In this document: positions 1 to 6,020 of the stretch, piece by piece
Numbering within the stretch: the first letter of the stretch is position 1
Layout of the letters: each line of letters starts with the position of its first letter
Assembly: GCA_045587445.1 (NCBI GenBank)
Contig: JAZNCH010000072.1
Coordinates: 1-7,322, forward strand
DNA length: 7,322 bases
Direction: 5' to 3'
Origin: RGIG1995 sp045587445
Lineage (GTDB): Bacteria > Bacillota > Clostridia > Oscillospirales > CAG-272
Translations under genes and position numbers: made by a program
Notes under the pieces: generated by a model
What the model was told of the DNA's origin: nothing
Seen by the model: the letters and a program-made list of their open reading frames with translations, nothing else
Database searches by the model: none

Positions 1-17
1 CAAAAGAGTAAATAGAG

Positions 18-46
18 TTGACAAAGGCGAATCATTGTGATATACT
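18..46 (+). promoter_or_regulatory. Sigma-A-type promoter with extended -10
   Basis: The -35 box TTGACA (18-23) matches consensus and is separated by exactly 17 bases from the -10 box TATACT (41-46), which has one mismatch to TATAAT. A TG at 38-39 gives the extended -10 pattern TGnTATACT. The predicted transcription start, about 52-54, lies just before the riboswitch aptamer, as expected for a leader RNA. No operator-like repeat is visible around it. It is the only strong promoter I see in the window and probably drives the whole gene run. Confidence 0.88.
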
Positions 47-60
47 GACAGAAAATAATA

Positions 61-133
61 GTTAGCAAAATCGACGAAAGTCGGTGACGCAAAGCAAAGA
101 GGCTAAGGTTTTACACTATGCCAGTCCAGCTGC
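61..133 (+). ncRNA. Cyclic di-GMP-I (GEMM-I) riboswitch aptamer
   Basis: The sequence carries the signature parts of the class I c-di-GMP aptamer in order. First comes the AGCAAA segment (64-69). Next is a short hairpin UCGAC/GUCGG (71-75 with 80-84) capped by a GAAA tetraloop (76-79). It is followed by the highly conserved GACGCAAAGC junction (86-95). The second hairpin has a tetraloop-receptor-like internal loop, GGCUAAGG (101-108) opposite UAUGCC (117-122). The 3' segment CAGUCCAGCUGC (122-133) resembles the family's closing segment. UAGC (63-66) can pair with GCUG (129-132) as the closing P1 helix, although this helix is short. In this family c-di-GMP binds at the three-way junction. The GAAA loop docking into the receptor is what separates class I from class II. 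The call rests on motif recognition by eye, not on a covariance model, so the outer limits are uncertain by several bases. Confidence 0.93.
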
Positions 134-186
134 AATGATACGAGGTCTTTACTTGGGACTTTATATTGTTGCGGCTTTTGTTTTTT
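128..186 (+). terminator. Intrinsic terminator forming the riboswitch expression platform
   Basis: A long hairpin has an outer stem 128-140 pairing with 164-176 (13 pairs, with G-U wobbles), one C-A mismatch, and an inner stem 142-148 pairing with 156-162 around a 7-base loop. It is followed by a T-rich run (176-186, TTTTGTTTTTT). This is a strong Rho-independent terminator lying between the promoter and the first gene. Its 5' arm includes GCUG (129-132), the same bases that can close the aptamer's P1 helix. The two folds are therefore at least partly exclusive, and ligand binding would be expected to disfavour termination (an ON switch). That direction is inferred from the overlap alone; the remaining stem could still form without the four shared bases. 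Confidence 0.85.
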
Positions 187-240
187 GTATATAAAAAACA
201 TGTTATTGCATACTATGCGGTGAGAAATAAAAAAACGTTT

Positions 241-244
241 GGAG
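241..244 (+). promoter_or_regulatory. Ribosome binding site deciding the EAL gene start
   Basis: GGAG sits 8 bases before ATG 253. The frame is open further upstream to a TTG at 166, but that codon lies inside the 3' arm of the terminator hairpin and has no Shine-Dalgarno sequence, so 253 is the credible start. Confidence 0.75.
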
Positions 245-252
245 CAAGTGAG

Positions 253-1089
253 ATGAGTAATAAGTTATTAAAAAAGTGTATGATTTTTTTGTCTGAAAGA
301 AAGAACCTGTCCAAAGAGCGCCACCTTTTGAAAAAAATTGAAGAGGGCTTTAAAAATGACGAGTTCAAAATGCATCTTCAATTTATTGTTGATAATAAGA
401 CAAAGAAGATTGTATCAAGCGAGGCTCTTTCAAGATGGGAAAATTCATGCGGTGAGGTTATATTCCCCGGAGCGTATATAGGATTGATGGAAAAATCCGG
501 ACTTATTGTAAAGTTTGATTACTATATGTTTGAAATGGTTTGCAAAAAACTTTCCGAATGGGAAAATTCCGATTTTAATGAACTTGCCATATCCTGCAAT
601 ATTACAAGAATTACTATATCCGAAAAGAGTTTTGTTACAAAAATAAAAGAAATAGCGGATAAGTATGATTTTGACAGAAGCAAACTCCTGATTGAAATTA
701 CAGAAGATTCAATCGAAAACAATATGGATGTAGCAAGGAATAATATTATTAAAACAAAAGAACTTGGATTTAGTATTGCATTAGATGATATTGGTAGTGG
801 TTATACATCGCTTATAAGCCTTTGCGAATATCCTATAGATGTAGTGAAAATTGACAAAGATGTTCTTCTGCTTTCCGATAGAGAAAGCGGAAAGAAACTT
901 TTTTTAGGAATCATATCTTTATTACACAGCCTTAATCTCAAGGTTGTATGCGAAGGTGTTGAGACGGAAGAACAAAACAAATTGGTGTCTGAAAGCGACT
1001 GTGATTATATTCAGGGGTGGTATTATTCAAAAGCACTCCCGGAAACATTGGCGGAAGATTTTTATAAAGAGTATATGAAGAAGTTTTAA
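253..1089 (+). CDS. Stand-alone EAL-domain cyclic di-GMP phosphodiesterase
   Basis: This 278-residue protein is almost entirely one EAL domain (about residues 25-275), the family that hydrolyses c-di-GMP to linear pGpG using two metal ions. The catalytic and metal-site motifs look complete: EAL (57-59, in SEALSRW), Asn116 in the SCN strand, IEITE (147-151), the DD pair at 178-179 in the DDIGSGYTSL loop, KID (199-201), CEGVET (233-238) and the QGWYYSKALP end (254-263). An active enzyme is therefore likely rather than a degenerate sensor. No GGDEF, PAS, HAMP, signal peptide or clear membrane segment is present, so it should be cytoplasmic and constitutive. It is the first gene after the c-di-GMP-I riboswitch, which makes it both a target of the signal and a sink for it. 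The stop is 13 bases before the next start, indicating co-transcription. The start at 253 is preferred over the hairpin-embedded TTG at 166. Confidence 0.93.
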   Translation: MSNKLLKKCMIFLSERKNLSKERHLLKKIEEGFKNDEFKMHLQFIVDNKTKKIVSSEALSRWENSCGEVIFPGAYIGLMEKSGLIVKFDYYMFEMVCKKLSEWENSDFNELAISCNITRITISEKSFVTKIKEIADKYDFDRSKLLIEITEDSIENNMDVARNNIIKTKELGFSIALDDIGSGYTSLISLCEYPIDVVKIDKDVLLLSDRESGKKLFLGIISLLHSLNLKVVCEGVETEEQNKLVSESDCDYIQGWYYSKALPETLAEDFYKEYMKKF

Positions 1090-1102
1090 AAGGTGAAGAT
1101 AC

Positions 1103-1492
1103 GTGAAAAAACTCATAATACAACTGATAAAATTTGGTGTTGTCGGTGTAATTGCAACCTTGATTGATTTGGCTGTGCTGATGGTGTTGAAAGAATTTAT
1201 GCACATTGATGTTCTTGTAGCATCGGCGATTGCTTTCTCAGTATCGGTTATAGCAAATTACATTTTAAGTATGCTGTTTGTTTTTAAGGGCAGTGAAAAC
1301 AGTAAGGTAAAAGAATTTATAGTGTTTGTCGCTCTTAGCATTGGCGGACTCTTGATAAATCAATTTATAATGTGGATTGGAACGGAAATGCTTACTGTTT
1401 ACTATATTTGGGTTAAGATTTTTGCCTGCGTTTTTGTTCCGATATATAATTTTGTTACAAGAAAAATATTTTTGGAGAAAAAAGCTCCGTAA
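1103..1492 (+). CDS. GtrA-family four-helix membrane protein
   Basis: The gene encodes a 129-residue protein with about four transmembrane helices (roughly residues 10-29, 36-61, 70-92 and 99-118). It has hallmarks of the GtrA/DPMS family: the N-terminal KFGVVGVIATLIDL segment, the ANYILSMLFVFK segment (51-62) after helix 2, and the closing NFVTRKIF (116-123). The length is typical for the family. Members are often paired with a GtrB polyprenyl-phosphate sugar transferase and are thought to flip the lipid-linked sugar, or help do so, for cell-surface glycosylation. No GtrB is visible here, but a GtrII-type membrane glucosyltransferase lies at 4311-5834, and the two may work together. The start is GTG at 1103 with AGGTGA six bases upstream. 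The substrate is not readable from the sequence, and a general small-membrane role in polysaccharide export remains possible. Confidence 0.88.
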   Translation: MKKLIIQLIKFGVVGVIATLIDLAVLMVLKEFMHIDVLVASAIAFSVSVIANYILSMLFVFKGSENSKVKEFIVFVALSIGGLLINQFIMWIGTEMLTVYYIWVKIFACVFVPIYNFVTRKIFLEKKAP

Positions 1493-1504
1493 GGAAGATA
1501 AAAT

Positions 1505-2047
1505 ATGAATGATAAGTTTTCAAAGGATTTATACAGATACTATGGAGAAAAGGGCGAAAGTTTTATTAAAAGACTTTTAAGACCAACAGAGCTTAAGTAT
1601 ATTGCGCTTTTCAGAAAGGCAGAAAAATGTAGATTCAAGCCTTTGAAATTATACTATACAGTTAAACTCAAACTTATGTCTTATAAAACCCATATACAAA
1701 TTCCGGCACGTACAAAAATCGATGAAGGATTTTATATAGGCCATACCGGCAGAGTTATTATACACCCGGAAGCAGTCTTAGGAAAAAATATGAATATAGG
1801 CACGGGAGTAACCATAGGATATGAAAACCGTGGCGTGCGATGCGGCGCACCAACATTTGACGGTAATTGTTGGATTGGAACGAACTCGGTTGTTGTAGGT
1901 AATATAAAAATTGGCGAGGATGTAATGATTGCACCTTTGACCTTTGTGAATTTCGATGTTCCGGCACACAGTATTGTGATAGGAAATCCAGCCAAGATAA
2001 TACATAGAGACAATGCAACAGAAGGATATATAGAAAACAGAGTATAA
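1505..2047 (+). CDS. Left-handed beta-helix (hexapeptide repeat) acyltransferase, CysE/LbH superfamily
   Basis: This 180-residue protein has a basic helical N-terminal part (about 1-65) and hexapeptide repeats from about residue 68 to 165. Examples are GFYIGH, VLGKNMNIGTGVTIG, CWIGTNSVV and IKIGEDVMIAP, ending in the usual IVIGNPAKII. The family transfers acetyl or other acyl groups from CoA. The GHTGRVIIHPEA stretch (79-90) resembles the serine acetyltransferase subgroup and contains His80, a likely catalytic base by position. The second His of true CysE enzymes (the DRHPKI context) is replaced by the GAPTFDG segment (114-120). That variation, and the placement among polysaccharide genes, favour an O- or N-acetyltransferase acting on a sugar over cysteine synthesis. 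The start at ATG 1505 is supported by AAGGAAG seven bases upstream. The acceptor is unknown. Confidence 0.85.
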   Translation: MNDKFSKDLYRYYGEKGESFIKRLLRPTELKYIALFRKAEKCRFKPLKLYYTVKLKLMSYKTHIQIPARTKIDEGFYIGHTGRVIIHPEAVLGKNMNIGTGVTIGYENRGVRCGAPTFDGNCWIGTNSVVVGNIKIGEDVMIAPLTFVNFDVPAHSIVIGNPAKIIHRDNATEGYIENRV

Positions 2048-2063
2048 AATTCTAAGATGAAAC

Positions 2064-2072
2064 AAGGAGGTG
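2064..2072 (+). promoter_or_regulatory. Near-consensus ribosome binding site deciding the flippase start
   Basis: AAGGAGGTG at 2064-2072 is almost a full anti-16S match and lies 6-8 bases before ATG 2079. An upstream in-frame GTG (2070-2072) is part of this site and so cannot be the start. Confidence 0.8.
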
Positions 2073-2078
2073 CCCCGA

Positions 2079-3578
2079 ATGGCAACAAAAGATAACAGAA
2101 TTAAATATAACTTGTTGTCAGGGGTTTTGTATCAGGTTGTCCTGATTGTCCTGAGTTTTCTTCTTCCAAGACTTTATCTTGAAAATTTCGGCTCAGAAGT
2201 TAACGGAGTTCTTTCCACTATTAAGCAGATTTTTGCATATATGGTTTTGCTTGAATCGGGTATAGGTCTTGCGACCACCCAAGCACTTTATAAACCTGTT
2301 GCCGAAAAAAATCATAACAAGATAAGCTCTGTTATTTCAGCAACACATAATTACTATGTAAAAATTGGTGTCATATATGCGATTATCGTATTGTTAATCG
2401 CTTTTGCATATGAATATATTGTACCAACAGGTATAGAATCGGGGCTGATTTTTGGAATTGTAATCCTTACTGCCCTTCCTAATTTGTTCAGTTATTTTAT
2501 GCAAGCTAAATACAGAATACTTTTAGAAGTTGACGGCAGAAAATATGTTATAACAAATTCCGAGACGATTTTGCAGCTTGTTTCAAACATTGCAAAAATA
2601 CTTGTTATATTATTGACCAACAATCTTCTGCTCATGCAGCTTTCATACTGTATATTATCGCTTTTGCAGCTTTTTTACATATATATTCACGCTAAAAAAA
2701 GATATAAATGGTTAAGTTTTAACACTGAGCCTGATTATGAGGCGATTTCTCAAAGAAAATCTGTCTTGGTTCATCAGATATCAGGAATGGTTTTTAATAA
2801 CACAGATGTTTTGCTATTGTCATTTTTATGTGATTTTAAGGTGGTTAGTGTTTACACAATTTACAATATCTTCTTTTCACAGGTACAAACATTTATTACA
2901 AGCATTATTTCAGGGTTCAGCTTTGCACTTGGTCAGATGTTCCACACCGACAGAGAGAAATTTATGAACGTATATAATGTGTATGAAACACTTTACATTA
3001 TGTCCACATTCATTATATATACACTAATGGCAGTGTTCTTATTACCGCTCATTCAGATATACACAAAAGGAATAAACGATGCAAACTACACAAATGCGCT
3101 TTTAGTAATCCTTTTTGTTGTTATGAACCTTTTATCAAACGGTAAGCTTCCTTCAAACCATGTTCTTGAATATTCGGAAAAATTTGAGGAAACACGTTCC
3201 CATGCAATTTGGGAAATGATTATAAATATCGCAGTTTCAATAGTTTCAATTTTGAAATGGGGAATTTGCGGTGCAATAATCGGCACAATTGTTGCACTTT
3301 TATACAGAGGAGCAATGATGATTTATTATTCAAACAAAAAAGTGCTTGGCAGAGGAATGTTCCATACATATAAGCTTTGGATAGTAAACGGAGCAGTTTT
3401 TGCTACTTTAATGGCAATCTTTTTTGTGGATAGCTTCAGCGGTCTTTCTTTTATCAGGTTGCTTATAAAAGGAATCATCCATTCTCTTTGGATAGTGCCT
3501 TTATACATAGGAGTAAACTTTGTATTTTTCAAAAGAGCATTTAAAAACTTAATTGAATTATGGAGGAATAAAGCATGA
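2079..3578 (+). CDS. Wzx-like polysaccharide flippase (MOP superfamily)
   Basis: This is a 499-residue, highly hydrophobic protein with about 12-14 predicted membrane helices spread over the full length, the usual size and layout of Wzx/RfbX-type lipid-linked oligosaccharide flippases. The N-terminal part fits the polysaccharide biosynthesis protein family: a first helix after a short charged tail (residues 10-30), then an RLYLENFGSEVNGVLSTIKQ-like loop (31-50), which resembles the GxxxxGxxx motif seen after helix 1, and a second helix rich in small residues (about 51-70). Its probable role is to move undecaprenyl-diphosphate-linked repeat units to the outer leaflet. It lies between the acetyltransferase and a glycosyltransferase, and its TGA overlaps the next gene's ATG (ATGA at 3575-3578), so translation is probably coupled. 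ATG 2079 is chosen from the Shine-Dalgarno position. The sugar specificity cannot be read, and a different MOP exporter is a less likely alternative. Confidence 0.87.
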   Translation: MATKDNRIKYNLLSGVLYQVVLIVLSFLLPRLYLENFGSEVNGVLSTIKQIFAYMVLLESGIGLATTQALYKPVAEKNHNKISSVISATHNYYVKIGVIYAIIVLLIAFAYEYIVPTGIESGLIFGIVILTALPNLFSYFMQAKYRILLEVDGRKYVITNSETILQLVSNIAKILVILLTNNLLLMQLSYCILSLLQLFYIYIHAKKRYKWLSFNTEPDYEAISQRKSVLVHQISGMVFNNTDVLLLSFLCDFKVVSVYTIYNIFFSQVQTFITSIISGFSFALGQMFHTDREKFMNVYNVYETLYIMSTFIIYTLMAVFLLPLIQIYTKGINDANYTNALLVILFVVMNLLSNGKLPSNHVLEYSEKFEETRSHAIWEMIINIAVSIVSILKWGICGAIIGTIVALLYRGAMMIYYSNKKVLGRGMFHTYKLWIVNGAVFATLMAIFFVDSFSGLSFIRLLIKGIIHSLWIVPLYIGVNFVFFKRAFKNLIELWRNKA

Positions 3579-4309
3579 GTATTCCAAAAGTGATTCACTA
3601 TTGTTGGTTTGGAAAAGGCGAAATGCCAAAGCTTGCAAAAAAATGTATTAAAAGCTGGGAAAAGTATTGCCCAGGGTTTGAAATAATCTGCCATAACGAG
3701 GACAACTTTGATTTATCGCAAAGTCGCTATATGCGTGAGGCTTATGAAGCGAAGAAGTGGGCGTTTGTCAGCGATTTTGCAAGGCTTAAGATAATTTATG
3801 ATAATGGTGGAATATATTTAGATACAGATGTTGAGCTTATAAAGCCTATTGATGATTTACTTGATAACAAAGGTTTTATGGGATTTGATGAAAAAGGTAT
3901 TGTTGCAACGGGACTTGGATTTGGTGCAGAGAAAGGAAACAAAATAATCGGAGAGTTTTTAAAAGACTATGATGATATACCGTTTCTGTTGGAGGATGGT
4001 AGCCTTGACCTTACTCCTTGTCCTGATCGAAATACAGCTGCCTTGATGCGGCTTGGTATGGATATTAAAAATACAAATCAGACGTTTATGGATATGGTTT
4101 TTCTTCCAAGAGAGTATCTTTGCCCGATGGATTATTATACAGGGAAAAAGACTATAACCCGAAACACATACTCCATACATCATTACAGTGCTTCATGGAC
4201 ATCGGATGTAACGAAAAGAACAACACGGATTAAAAGAATTATCGGTGTTAAGATGTATGACAAGCTATATGGCAAGTTTTTGCATAAATTAAAGTGGTTG
4301 GAGTGGTAA
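3575..4309 (+). CDS. GT32-family (DXD) glycosyltransferase
   Basis: The 244-residue protein begins with IPKVIHYCWFG (3-13), the classic opening of the glycosyltransferase 'sugar-binding region containing DXD' (GT32, Gly_transf_sug). The SDFARL segment (66-71) leads into YDNGGIYLDTDVEL (75-88), with DTD at 83-85 expected to bind the metal and the nucleotide-sugar phosphates. A late HHYSASW (202-208) matches the H-x-x-x-S-W motif common in capsular GT32 enzymes. There is no signal peptide and no convincing membrane helix, so it should act on the cytoplasmic face, adding one sugar to a lipid-linked repeat unit. Donor and linkage cannot be predicted; relatives in capsule loci use mannose, galactose or N-acetylhexosamines. 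The start overlaps the flippase stop by four bases and has GGAGG (3562-3566) eight bases upstream. Length is normal for the family. Confidence 0.92.
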   Translation: MSIPKVIHYCWFGKGEMPKLAKKCIKSWEKYCPGFEIICHNEDNFDLSQSRYMREAYEAKKWAFVSDFARLKIIYDNGGIYLDTDVELIKPIDDLLDNKGFMGFDEKGIVATGLGFGAEKGNKIIGEFLKDYDDIPFLLEDGSLDLTPCPDRNTAALMRLGMDIKNTNQTFMDMVFLPREYLCPMDYYTGKKTITRNTYSIHHYSASWTSDVTKRTTRIKRIIGVKMYDKLYGKFLHKLKWLEW

Positions 4310-4310
4310 T

Positions 4311-5834
4311 ATGCCTGAACAAATTATAAATAAAATTAAAAAGAGCATTTTACCCCAGTGGAAAGTGTGCTTTATTTGGGCACTTGTTATGGGACTTATT
4401 GCTCATTTATATAAAATTACAAATTGGCTTCCTAACTGGGACGGACTTGTTTTCAGATATGATGCGCAAAATATGATTTCAATGGGAAGATGGTTTCTCC
4501 CGGTAGTGTGTGCTCCAAGTTCCTTTTATGATCTGCCCTTTATTGTAGGTCTTATGGCAATTATCTTCCACGGATTTGGCGCTGTATGCATCTGTAAAAT
4601 GTTTGGTGTCAGAAAAAATATAACAGCAGCACTTATAGGTGCGGCGGCTATAACATTTCCTACCGTAACATCTGTGATGATGTATAACTATGTGGCAGAC
4701 GGATATGCCCTTGCATTTCTCTTTTCGTGTATTGCGGCTATGCTTATTACAAAAGATAAGCCTTGCTACATAGGTTCTGTGATTTTGATAGCTTTATCTG
4801 CAGGAATATATCAGGCATACATAACTGTTACAATAATGTTGTTGCTTTTAAGTCTGATTCTCGATTTGCTTTACAAAAATACAGACATGAAAAAGTCACT
4901 GCTTAAATGCGTGAAGTTTTTGATGACAGGCGTTTTGGGTATGGCACTGTATTATTTAGTGATGACAATTCTTCTTAAATTTACAGGAACTGCACTTTTA
5001 GAGTATCAGGGATTTGACAATGCAACATCGCTAAAGGTCATTGACATAGCAGGAGCATTATACACCATCAAAGAGTCTTTTGTTAATTATTTTTTTGATT
5101 TTTCTGCAGGACTGAATGTGTTCATCGTAACGAACTGCATTGTGTTTGTTCTGACTCTTGTCTTGTATTTGACAGATGTGATAAAAAACAAGTTGGGTAT
5201 TGCCAAAATCCTGATGCTGTGCGTTTGTGTGATTTTGTTACCTATTGGTGCAAGTGTGCTTAGCTTTATAAATAGCGGTATAGATTATCATAACCTGATG
5301 AAAATGGGTTTTTTGGTATTTTATCTGTTTTTCATACTGCAATATGAAAATACGAGTGTAAAACTAAACAAAGTAAAACAGTGGACAATCCTTGTTGTTA
5401 CAGCAATTCTTATTTTTAATCAGATAATCATTGCAAATGTCAGTTATCATAAACTGAATATGTCTTATGAAAAGTCTTATGGAACTTTAATCCGTATTGC
5501 AGACCGAATCGAACAGACCGAAGGTGCGAGATATTGTGATAGTATTTTAGTTTTAGGCTATCTTCCCGAAAGTGAGGCTTACAGCGTGATGCTGCCGCCT
5601 GATATGACAGGTACAACAGATGGCTATATTTTGAGAGCAGACGATGAAATAGTTGGACAAAGTGTTTTATGCAGTGCATTAAATGACTATTGCGGAAAAA
5701 ATTATAAATTTATTTCAGGTGAAGAAAAAGCAGAACTTCTGAAAAGAATTGATACAGACAGTTTAAATAACTGGCCTGCAAAAAATTCAATCTCAATAAT
5801 TGATAATGTAATTGTTATAAAACTTGGGGATTAA
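4311..5834 (+). CDS. GtrII-type membrane glucosyltransferase
   Basis: This is a 507-residue integral membrane protein. It has about 10-11 helices (roughly residues 18-375) and a soluble C-terminal part (about 380-507) expected outside the membrane. The first loop after helix 1 carries the acidic segment NWDGL (42-46), then YDAQNMISMGRW (50-61). With the following YNYVADGYALA (125-135) and GIYQAY (165-170), this resembles the Glucos_trans_II family (serotype-type GtrII glucosyltransferases). Such enzymes take glucose from a polyprenyl-phosphate carrier and attach it to a surface polysaccharide on the outer face. Together with the GtrA-like protein this suggests side-branch glucosylation, but the carrier-loading GtrB is not in the window. 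The start at ATG 4311, one base after the previous stop, is supported by GGAG (4300-4303). An alternative role in polymer assembly (a Wzy-like function) cannot be excluded, since no Wzy is visible. Confidence 0.82.
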   Translation: MPEQIINKIKKSILPQWKVCFIWALVMGLIAHLYKITNWLPNWDGLVFRYDAQNMISMGRWFLPVVCAPSSFYDLPFIVGLMAIIFHGFGAVCICKMFGVRKNITAALIGAAAITFPTVTSVMMYNYVADGYALAFLFSCIAAMLITKDKPCYIGSVILIALSAGIYQAYITVTIMLLLLSLILDLLYKNTDMKKSLLKCVKFLMTGVLGMALYYLVMTILLKFTGTALLEYQGFDNATSLKVIDIAGALYTIKESFVNYFFDFSAGLNVFIVTNCIVFVLTLVLYLTDVIKNKLGIAKILMLCVCVILLPIGASVLSFINSGIDYHNLMKMGFLVFYLFFILQYENTSVKLNKVKQWTILVVTAILIFNQIIIANVSYHKLNMSYEKSYGTLIRIADRIEQTEGARYCDSILVLGYLPESEAYSVMLPPDMTGTTDGYILRADDEIVGQSVLCSALNDYCGKNYKFISGEEKAELLKRIDTDSLNNWPAKNSISIIDNVIVIKLGD

Positions 5835-5838
5835 GAGG
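5834..5838 (+). promoter_or_regulatory. Orphan ribosome binding site before a GTG
   Basis: AGAGG overlaps the last base of the preceding stop codon and lies eight bases before GTG 5847. This GTG is in frame with the deacetylase core but is buried in a perfect palindrome. It could be a used alternative start, or the remains of the gene's original start before the palindromic sequence arrived. Confidence 0.4.
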
Positions 5839-5868
5839 TAAATAACGTGAAAAATCACGTTATTTACC
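5837..5868. repeat. Perfect 14-bp palindrome (inverted repeat 1)
   Basis: The left arm GGTAAATAACGTGA (5837-5850) and right arm TCACGTTATTTACC (5855-5868) are exact reverse complements around an AAAA spacer. No T-run follows on the plus strand, so it does not look like a normal terminator. It begins three bases after the GtrII-type stop codon and covers the GTG at 5847. Confidence 0.95.
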
Positions 5869-5881
5869 CGACATATTTAAT

Positions 5882-5931
5882 TGCACCGCCGAAATTTTCA
5901 CACCGTGTACGGTGTGAAACGGCGATGTGCA
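5882..5931. repeat. Compound palindrome (inverted repeat 2)
   Basis: Three nested exact pairings form one long hairpin. TGCAC (5882-5886) pairs with GTGCA (5927-5931), CGCCG (5887-5891) with CGGCG (5920-5924), and TTTCACACCG (5896-5905) with CGGTGTGAAA (5910-5919) around a TGTA loop. Two small bulges (AAAT at 5892-5895 and AT at 5925-5926) separate the segments. It is richer in G and C than its surroundings. There are twenty base pairs in 50 bases. Confidence 0.93.
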
Positions 5932-6018
5932 TAATTTCCATTATACGCCTTGTCAGTCCACAGACGGGATGGTGTATATTTTCGTTACTATTTGTGGACA
6001 GAAAGGCTATGGAAATTA
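5932..6018. repeat. Long interrupted palindrome (inverted repeat 3) reaching the deacetylase start
   Basis: TAATTTCCAT (5932-5941) pairs exactly with ATGGAAATTA (6009-6018). Inside it, GCCTT (5947-5951) pairs with AAGGC (6003-6007), and GTCCACA (5956-5962) pairs with TGTGGAC (5993-5999). The arms are co-linear, so a single 87-base hairpin with small internal loops and a loop of about 30 bases is possible. The right arm holds the weak GGA Shine-Dalgarno (6011-6013) of the ATG at 6021, which would be masked if the RNA folds this way. Confidence 0.88.
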
Positions 6019-6020
6019 AC

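Noticed and set aside
166..252. N-terminal extension of the EAL protein from a TTG at 166
   Set aside because: The TTG lies in the 3' arm of the terminator hairpin, has no Shine-Dalgarno sequence, and the extension crosses the T-run. ATG 253 has GGAG at good spacing.
851..856. TTGACA inside the EAL gene as a -35 box
   Set aside because: It encodes the KID motif region and no acceptable -10 box follows at 16-18 bases.
2070..2078. GTG 2070 as start of the flippase
   Set aside because: It is part of the AAGGAGGTG ribosome binding site for ATG 2079.
1732..2088. Reverse-strand open frames over the acetyltransferase (1732-2088, 1758-2018, 1778-2065)
   Set aside because: They are mirror frames of a clearly recognisable hexapeptide-repeat gene, with no family motif of their own.
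2737..2967. Plus-strand open frame inside the flippase gene
   Set aside because: It is out of frame within a continuous membrane protein gene, and no ribosome binding site or family motif was seen.
3326..3694. Reverse-strand open frame across the flippase/GT32 junction (and similar ones at 938-1204 and 5440-5679)
   Set aside because: No recognisable protein features, and each overlaps well-supported plus-strand genes.
5837..5868. First palindrome as a Rho-independent terminator after the GtrII-type gene
   Set aside because: No T-run follows, and the downstream genes lack a strong promoter, so it is not supported as a terminator.
5950..5980. Possible promoter TTGTCA / TATATT inside the third palindrome
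   Set aside because: Each box has one mismatch and the 19-base spacer is long, with no extended -10. It is too weak to list, though transcript start mapping could revive it.
5835..6020. CRISPR array
   Set aside because: The repeats are inverted within each hairpin and differ between hairpins; there are no regular direct repeats with spacers.
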